64,000 bases of DNA from a virus. This document shows positions 59,498-64,000 of this stretch, in pieces. The translations under genes and the position numbers were made by a program. The stretch covers positions 1-64,000 of IMG/VR virus record IMGVR_UViG_3300049215_000686. The stretch is one strand, 5' to 3'. Position 1 is the first letter of the stretch. The number at the start of each line of letters is the position of its first letter. Below the pieces are notes generated by a model. The model did no database searches. It was not told the DNA's origin and saw nothing but the letters and a program-made list of their open reading frames with translations.

Positions 59498-59538
59498 AAC
59501 CCATTTCCCAAAAACCTAAAGACACGACCCTTGTCGTA

Positions 59539-59708
59539 TCACTTAGGATTATCCGGCTTTTCGGGTAGGTCAGGGCCGCTTCGAATATAAAGATCAATCT
59601 CAAAACAGAATTTAAGATCATGCCCCTTTTGGCAAAAGAATTCTTCAATCGCCCGAAGCCATGACCTTTCCAGCAAATAAGGATCACAAATAGAAGAAGG
59701 GCCATTGA
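59539..59708 (-). pseudogene. 3' part of a gene split by the IS3 element
   Basis: On the minus strand the frame reads NGPSSICDPYLLERSWLRAI, then a Cys-containing acidic part, and ends PDNPK with stop 59539-59541. It enters from inside the IS end without a start. Together with 61003-61206 (68 residues) it would give a protein of about 125 residues. The remnant is still uncorrupted, so the insertion is recent. Confidence 0.6.
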
Positions 59709-59722
59709 TGGACTGCACCCCG

Positions 59723-60802
59723 TCAGCTGGAGGGATTTCCCGGCAGTATCATGACCGGCTGAAGACCCAGTTTTTGTAGCTGCTTCCGTTCAGCCAGTTT
59801 CTCAAACTCCTCCGGGCTGAAATAGCCCAGAGAAGAGTGGATGCGTTTCTCGTTATACACAGACTCAATGAATCGAGGAACAGCTTTCAGCACGTCCTCG
59901 AGCGTTTCGTACTCCGTCAGGTACACCTCCTCAGCTTTCAGGGTTTTGAAGAACGTCTCCGCGAAGGCGTTGTCGTAGCAGTAGCCCTTGGCGGACATGC
60001 TGGGCACGATCCCGCACTCGGCCAGTCGGCCCTTGTAGGCGTCGCACGCGTACTGGACTCCGCGGTCCGAGTGATGGATCAGTCCGGATGCGGGTTTCCG
60101 CCTCTGGATGGCGATGTTCAGCGCCTCCAGGCAGAGCTCCGTATCGATCTTCGCTGAGATCGCCCAGCCGACGACCCGACGAGAGAACAGATCCAGGATC
60201 GTCGCCAGGTAGACGAAGCCCGAGAGAATCCGGATGTAGGTGATATCCGCCACCCACACCTGGTTAATCCCGGTGATTCGTCTGCCTGGCAGAAGATTCT
60301 TGGCATAGCCGAAATTATGGTCGGGGTCGGTCGTCTTGATCTTCCAACCACGCCAAATCAGGGCTTTTAGGCCGTATTTCTTCATGATCCTGAGAATCCG
60401 TTTCTCGTTGATCGTGATGCCGCGCTTGCGTTCGAGCCATTCGTGGAGTCGCCGGTACCCGTAGAACGGGAACTCCCGTTGGGTCTCCTCGATCAGATCC
60501 CGAACGTCAGCGTCCGCCTGCGCTCGCTCTACCGGGTCCCTCTTGGGCCTGTAGTAGTAGCTGGAGGGGGCAAGGCCAACGGTTTTGCAGGCTTCTGATA
60601 CTGAGCCAAGTTCCGTGACGTGTAGATCAACGAATCTTCGCTTTTGAGCCGCTGTTTGAAGGCCTCCACTTTTTTTAGGAGGTCGATGGTCATCGTCAGC
60701 TCGCCGATCTTGGACTTGAGCTTCTCGTTTTCGCGCTCCAGTTCTTTCTCCCGGTCGCCGGCCTTGGGACTCAGAGTCCCCGCCGTATAACGCTGGATCC
60801 AC
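59723..60802 (-). CDS. IS3-family transposase orfB (DDE integrase)
   Basis: The 359-residue frame includes a helix-turn-helix-type front and the DDE rve core: WVADITYIRILSGFVYLATI (Asp), HHSDRGVQYA (Asp) and NAFAETFFKTLKAEE (Glu), followed by RIHSSLGYFSPEEFE. It is expressed by -1 frameshifting from orfA at the A7 run 60670-60676 followed by G (AAAAAAAG), the standard IS3 arrangement. The first part of this frame upstream of the slip site is not translated by itself. Confidence 0.85.
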   Translation of the reverse strand: MDPALYGGDSESQGRRPGERTGARKREAQVQDRRADDDHRPPKKSGGLQTAAQKRRFVDLHVTELGSVSEACKTVGLAPSSYYYRPKRDPVERAQADADVRDLIEETQREFPFYGYRRLHEWLERKRGITINEKRILRIMKKYGLKALIWRGWKIKTTDPDHNFGYAKNLLPGRRITGINQVWVADITYIRILSGFVYLATILDLFSRRVVGWAISAKIDTELCLEALNIAIQRRKPASGLIHHSDRGVQYACDAYKGRLAECGIVPSMSAKGYCYDNAFAETFFKTLKAEEVYLTEYETLEDVLKAVPRFIESVYNEKRIHSSLGYFSPEEFEKLAERKQLQKLGLQPVMILPGNPSS

Positions 60803-60930
60803 CCCTCGACCACCGTCCGCTGGAGCTGGTTCTCGCGGCAGATCCCTGCCACGTCCTGGATTCCCGCCTCGATTCGCTGGCAGACCTGGATCTTGAAACT
60901 TACGTCGAACTTTCTTCGGATCTTTCCCAT
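60529..60930 (-). CDS. IS3-family orfA (DNA-binding subunit)
   Basis: The 133-residue protein starts MGKIRRKFDVSFKIQVCQRI and holds a helix-turn-helix (AGICRENQLQRTVVEGWIQR) and a leucine-zipper coiled coil (ELERENEKLKSKIGELTMTI). It ends in a non-conserved tail after the frameshift site. It binds the IS ends and regulates transposition. Confidence 0.8.
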   Translation of the reverse strand: MGKIRRKFDVSFKIQVCQRIEAGIQDVAGICRENQLQRTVVEGWIQRYTAGTLSPKAGDREKELERENEKLKSKIGELTMTIDLLKKVEAFKQRLKSEDSLIYTSRNLAQYQKPAKPLALPPPATTTGPRGTR

Positions 60931-61002
60931 ACTGGATTACTCCTATATCACAGTCACTGGAACTCCGCTCCAGTGGCTGATTTCAGGGGCTTTATCCAGT
61001 CA

Positions 61003-61206
61003 TAAAACCTTCAGGAAAAACTCTCCAGTTTTCGGGGTGCAGTCCATGATATAATGCCAAATCACCCGTTCTTTGATCTTGTTTTCGTCAAAATCGGGCA
61101 AATCAACAAATTTCAAAATAGCCTTGGGATATCCATGAGTTTTAGAAAACTCACGAATCGAGGAAAGAACCAAATTAGAGATAAACCTAGAGTCTTGCTG
61201 CGACAT
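61003..61206 (-). pseudogene. 5' part of a gene split by the IS3 element
   Basis: The frame starts MSQQDSRFISNLVLSSIREF at ATG 61204-61206, continues KAILKFVDLPDFDENKIKER and ends GEFFLKVL; the TGA stop is made by the IS end. The 3' part lies at 59539-59708. Without the IS the two halves are out of frame by two bases, so a small deletion or indel accompanied the insertion. Function unknown. It overlaps the upstream gene. Confidence 0.6.
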
Positions 61207-61390
61207 CCTTTAACAACTCGGCGCGATCGGAATAAACACGGCACTCCATAATCGTTTCATCACCACCACAAAGCGCCCTTAAAACATAACCGTTATCTAC
61301 TTTCTCAATAATAAGGCAATCCAATCCAGATCCACCGTCTCCGCCACCGAATTGAGGCCTAAGTTCGGTGATTTTGTTCATAGTGCTCAT
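61187..61390 (-). CDS. Hypothetical small protein
   Basis: The 67-residue protein (starts MSTMNKITELRPQFGGGDGG, then beta-rich) follows AAGGAGAAA at 8 bases. Its stop overlaps the IS-disrupted gene's start. No family recognised. Confidence 0.5.
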   Translation of the reverse strand: MSTMNKITELRPQFGGGDGGSGLDCLIIEKVDNGYVLRALCGGDETIMECRVYSDRAELLKDVAARL

Positions 61391-61404
61391 CGCTGTTTCT
61401 CCTT

Positions 61405-61848
61405 TTAGGGTTTAAAAAACCTTAAATGTCCGGGCAATACCTGTCTTGTGTCTAAATGCACCCAGTTCGCCCCGAATCCATTATCTTCCATCCTTAGATC
61501 CCATTCATTCAGTTTGCCGTTTTGAAAGATCGCCTTTTTCACTTCATCGCAAGAAATGCCTTGAATATGAAAATCGACTGCGGCAACCCCTGGTTCTAAA
61601 GCCATATGAGAAGAATTAGCCGCCCCCTTAACAAGTTCGTTGTATTTTTGGGGGCGATAGGCCACATGGACCAAAATAGGATGACCAAAATACTCCCGAA
61701 CCTTATCCATCTTTGAAAAGACAGATTTTAAGTTAGATAAAACCGAATCGGTAAGGCCATCAGAGGCTTCAGCATGTCTTCCCCAAGAAGGAAGCCATAA
61801 GGCCTCATGAACCGTAAAATAAGAAGAAATTAGAGAAGAGTAATCCAT
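61405..61848 (-). CDS. M15-type peptidoglycan peptidase (probable endolysin)
   Basis: The 147-residue protein has the M15 zinc motifs: VAYRPQKYNELVKGAANSSH followed by MALEPGVAAVDFH (His and Asp ligands) and FGANWVHLDTRQ (second His). Such enzymes cut D-Ala or L-Ala-D-Glu bonds in peptidoglycan. No signal peptide is seen, so it may need a holin or act as a virion enzyme. It overlaps the start of the gene before it in transcription order by 1 base. Confidence 0.8.
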   Translation of the reverse strand: MDYSSLISSYFTVHEALWLPSWGRHAEASDGLTDSVLSNLKSVFSKMDKVREYFGHPILVHVAYRPQKYNELVKGAANSSHMALEPGVAAVDFHIQGISCDEVKKAIFQNGKLNEWDLRMEDNGFGANWVHLDTRQVLPGHLRFFKP

Positions 61849-62351
61849 TAAGCGTCATCCCACTCCCGCTTAGTCCCAGGAGCGTTCCAATAAGAACAGC
61901 ACATTTTCTCAACCCCATCTTTGAGGCGCTGATTGACTTCTGGATGCTTACAAAAAGAATTTAAGATATCGACAAAATGGCAATTAGAACATTTCACGCC
62001 GTCTTTGACACTGGGCGGGAAAGTTACCAAATCAGCCTTTTCAGCACGCTTCAAATCCTCTTTTTCGGATTTTAAAAGCCCTGACTCTTTCATCGATTCC
62101 GCCAATTGTCTTAGTTTTTCAGGATCCGTGGCTTCTAACATCTCAGCCGCCGCCTTAAAGCGCTCCATGCGATTATCGATCAGTGTCAATTTCTCAAGAA
62201 TATGAAGGGGTAAAGGGCTGGTTTTCGGATTAAGAATCTGAATGAGTTGGGAGAGCATTGCGGTCAGTTCGGGATCATCGACCAGATCTTCCGCAGAAAC
62301 CGATCCCACAACCCGAGCAAGCAAATCTAATAGTTCCTGGTCCTTAAGCAT
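61848..62351 (-). CDS. Hypothetical protein with C-terminal Cys domain
   Basis: The 167-residue protein is helical in its first 110 residues (LLDLLARVVGSVSAEDLVDD) and ends with CSNCHFVDILNSFCKHPEVN, then MCCSYWNAP. That Cys pattern (CxxC...C...C) looks like a small zinc or iron-sulphur-like module seen in other phages. It overlaps the peptidase gene by 1 base. Function unknown. Confidence 0.55.
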   Translation of the reverse strand: MLKDQELLDLLARVVGSVSAEDLVDDPELTAMLSQLIQILNPKTSPLPLHILEKLTLIDNRMERFKAAAEMLEATDPEKLRQLAESMKESGLLKSEKEDLKRAEKADLVTFPPSVKDGVKCSNCHFVDILNSFCKHPEVNQRLKDGVEKMCCSYWNAPGTKREWDDA

Positions 62352-62363
62352 GTTCTCATCGTA

Positions 62364-64000
62364 CTATGCCGTTTCTAGGCGACTTTCTTCGGCTTCATAA
62401 ACAACCCGAATCACCTTTGAAAACATAGCCTTAAACTCGCTGGAGTGATCAATCACCAAAACCGGGCGAGTCTTAGAAACTTCCTCCAAAAGAGCCATGG
62501 CTTCAGTTTTACCTACCACATCAAGGCCACCCAAAACTTCATCTAAGAGGAGAGGAAGCCCTTCACCCGCTGCCTCGGCGATGGCAATGTCATAAGCCAA
62601 AGCGGCCCGCTCCTCCATCCCGCCAGAAAGATCATCTAAAGGCACTTCGGAACCATTTTTCACCATAATCGGCTTTAGAATGAGTTTTTGATTGCCCTTA
62701 GAGTCTTGCGAGAGTTGCTCTAGATGAGTGGAATAAACGCTATCGGTCATAATGCCCAAAAGTTGCCCAGCCCGATCGCTGATCCTTTCAATCAGACCAT
62801 CAAAGCAGACCGCACGATATCCCTTTGAACCAAAGATATCGACCAGATCCAAAGATTCGTTAAGATCCAGTTTTGTTAAATTGAGTCCTGATTGAGCCTT
62901 TTTAAGTTCCCCGTCGAGTTTGGAGAATTGAATTTCTAATTGGTTATATACTTCACAATTTGAATGAAGCGCACGTTCCAAATGAGAAAGTTCCGTATAG
63001 GCCTTCTCGACTTCATGTTGAAGAACCATTTGCTGATCTTTGTATTTCCTTAAAATAGAATCCTTAAGTGCTTGAGCGTCTTTTTTGAGAGACCTTTCCT
63101 CAGATTTCTTCTGTTCCATTTTTAATCGCAATTGATCCAGTTCCAGTTTCATCTGATGAGGAGGAGCCTCAGCCGCCGATTTCGCCAAATAAAGTCGCTG
63201 AACTGCTTCTTCCTGCTCTTTCTCAAGAGCAAAAATATCGGGAACCTCCCCTAGCCGACCAATTGTTTCTAAAATAGAGTCCGCCAAAGATTCATACTTC
63301 AGCGTTTCTTCTTCCCTGGCTTCTTCAGGAAGAAGTTGTTTGCATTGCGAACAAGAACCCTGAGCAGACGAATGGGCTAGGTTTTTAGCGTTTTGATAAT
63401 CCCATTTTAGCCGCTCGATCCTGTTTTTTAATTGAAGAGCATCTGACAGTCTCTTTTTTAGATCTTGAACGGTAGCCTCCGCCAAAACCGTATTCTGATC
63501 CTTTTTTGGAACTGGATCGATTTTCTTTTGTTGAAGATCAATCTCGCCCTGAAGCACCTGAATCTGAAACCCCACATCAGCGATTTGCTCAATTAAAGGA
63601 TCGATTGCCTCGTGGACTTCTTCTTCAGATTTCTTCTTAGAATCAAAAATAAATTCATCAAGCCGCATTTCCATCCGAAACGCTTTTTCTTTTGCAAGAG
63701 AATGTTTTTTTTCGGCCTCTTTTCGATTTAAATCGGCCTTTGCCAATTGAGCCGGAAGGTCATGTAATTGGGTTTCATAAATTTCTATTTTAGTTTTGAA
63801 GGATTCAATCTTTTCTTCCGCTTCTTTTTTTAATTCTTTAGCCTTCTCAGCAGCCCGATCGAGTTCTTCAAGCCCTACCACAATTGACATCAAATCCATT
63901 CGCTCATTATCACTCATCCAATAAAAGGAGCGCGTCCGACGCTGGGGCATGTAAACACAAACTAAAAATCGCTCCGCACTCATGCCAAGCAAAATTTCAA
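62364..64000 (-). CDS. sbcC: SbcC/Rad50-like (gp46-type) ATPase, N-terminus beyond the window
   Basis: The frame continues to the window edge; the visible 540 residues begin after the Q-loop region with SFYWMSDNERMDLMSIVVGL. There are long coiled coils around a zinc hook (CSQCKQ), then the ABC signature LSGGMEERAALAYDIAIAEA, Walker B LPLLLDEVLGGLD and the H-loop VLVIDHSSEF. It would form a DNA-end nuclease complex with an SbcD/gp47 partner beyond the window. It ends 12 bases upstream of the gene at 61848-62351. N-terminal Walker A is not in the window. Confidence 0.85.
   Translation of the reverse strand, partial: EILLGMSAERFLVCVYMPQRRTRSFYWMSDNERMDLMSIVVGLEELDRAAEKAKELKKEAEEKIESFKTKIEIYETQLHDLPAQLAKADLNRKEAEKKHSLAKEKAFRMEMRLDEFIFDSKKKSEEEVHEAIDPLIEQIADVGFQIQVLQGEIDLQQKKIDPVPKKDQNTVLAEATVQDLKKRLSDALQLKNRIERLKWDYQNAKNLAHSSAQGSCSQCKQLLPEEAREEETLKYESLADSILETIGRLGEVPDIFALEKEQEEAVQRLYLAKSAAEAPPHQMKLELDQLRLKMEQKKSEERSLKKDAQALKDSILRKYKDQQMVLQHEVEKAYTELSHLERALHSNCEVYNQLEIQFSKLDGELKKAQSGLNLTKLDLNESLDLVDIFGSKGYRAVCFDGLIERISDRAGQLLGIMTDSVYSTHLEQLSQDSKGNQKLILKPIMVKNGSEVPLDDLSGGMEERAALAYDIAIAEAAGEGLPLLLDEVLGGLDVVGKTEAMALLEEVSKTRPVLVIDHSSEFKAMFSKVIRVVYEAEESRLETA

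Larger units (their letters stand above)
59709..61002 (-). mobile_element. IS3-family insertion sequence, 1294 bp
   Basis: The element is much GC-richer than the phage. It begins TGGACTGCACCCC and ends with the inverse of TGACTGGATAAAGCCCC, imperfect inverted ends with the TG...CA limits of IS3 elements. It holds the two overlapping frames orfA and orfB. No clean 3- or 4-base target duplication is seen (flanks TGA and TAA). It splits a gene of the structural region. Confidence 0.8.

Overview
The window is a 64 kb piece of a large tailed bacteriophage genome with a contractile (myovirus-type) tail, probably metagenome-derived. Evidence for this is a tail sheath, two tail-assembly-chaperone-like genes, a tape measure, a baseplate hub, a spike and a gp25-like wedge protein, a head-tail adaptor, long fibres, and phage-typical enzymes (class II ribonucleotide reductase, ClpX, SbcC-like ATPase, rIIA-like GHKL ATPase, M15 peptidase). 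Genes are tightly packed, often with ATGA overlaps, base composition is moderate (about 40-45% GC by eye), and the standard genetic code fits. The host cannot be named. Sigma70-like promoters and AGGAG-type ribosome sites point to an ordinary bacterial host, and a GC-rich IS3 element probably came from a GC-richer replicon. Head genes (portal, capsid, terminase) are not in the window.

Layout. 0.4-13.5 kb (minus strand): STAS-domain protein, class II RNR, two HAD-like phosphatases (one frameshifted), then the distal tail module read right to left: chaperone pair, tape measure, hub, spike, small protein, LysM/gp25-like wedge. 13.5-16.2 kb (plus): small membrane and zinc proteins under sigma70-like promoters, then a structured RNA leader before a 235-residue gene. 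16.2-18.6 kb: two HNH endonucleases and small genes. 18.6-20.15 kb: 1.5 kb almost without genes, holding a C-rich tract with a minus-strand G-quadruplex motif, a compact multi-helix RNA candidate (19511-19819), a 27-residue leader-type ORF and an attenuator-like hairpin set. 20.2-26 kb (plus): a MoxR ATPase / DUF3150-like / VWA-metallopeptidase / rIIA-like GHKL operon. 26-30.1 kb (plus): small genes, an IS1/IS1595-like transposase, a tyrosine recombinase and a stand-alone receiver domain. 30.1-33.9 kb (minus): ClpX, a second AAA+ ATPase and small proteins. 34-35.8 kb (plus): three overlapping genes, each broken by one homopolymer-associated frameshift.

35.8-62 kb (minus): the structural operon. 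Transcription order runs from the lytic M15 peptidase and the fibre (1350 residues with His-x-His repeats) through patatin-like phospholipase, metallophosphatase, head-tail adaptor, tube-like paralogues, C39-like peptidase, a 903-residue multidomain 'polyvalent' protein with an HExxH zincin motif, a protein with a GGDEF/Cas10/mCpol-like palm domain, neck proteins and the sheath. A tRNA with anticodon CAT lies at 48.1 kb. An IS3 element (59709-61002) splits a structural-region gene. The window ends inside an SbcC/Rad50-like gene.

The most unusual parts are the palm-domain (nucleotidyl-cyclase-like) protein inside the virion gene cluster, the structured RNA region with its attenuator upstream of the MoxR operon, and the set of five single-base frameshifts that look like homopolymer errors or fresh mutations.
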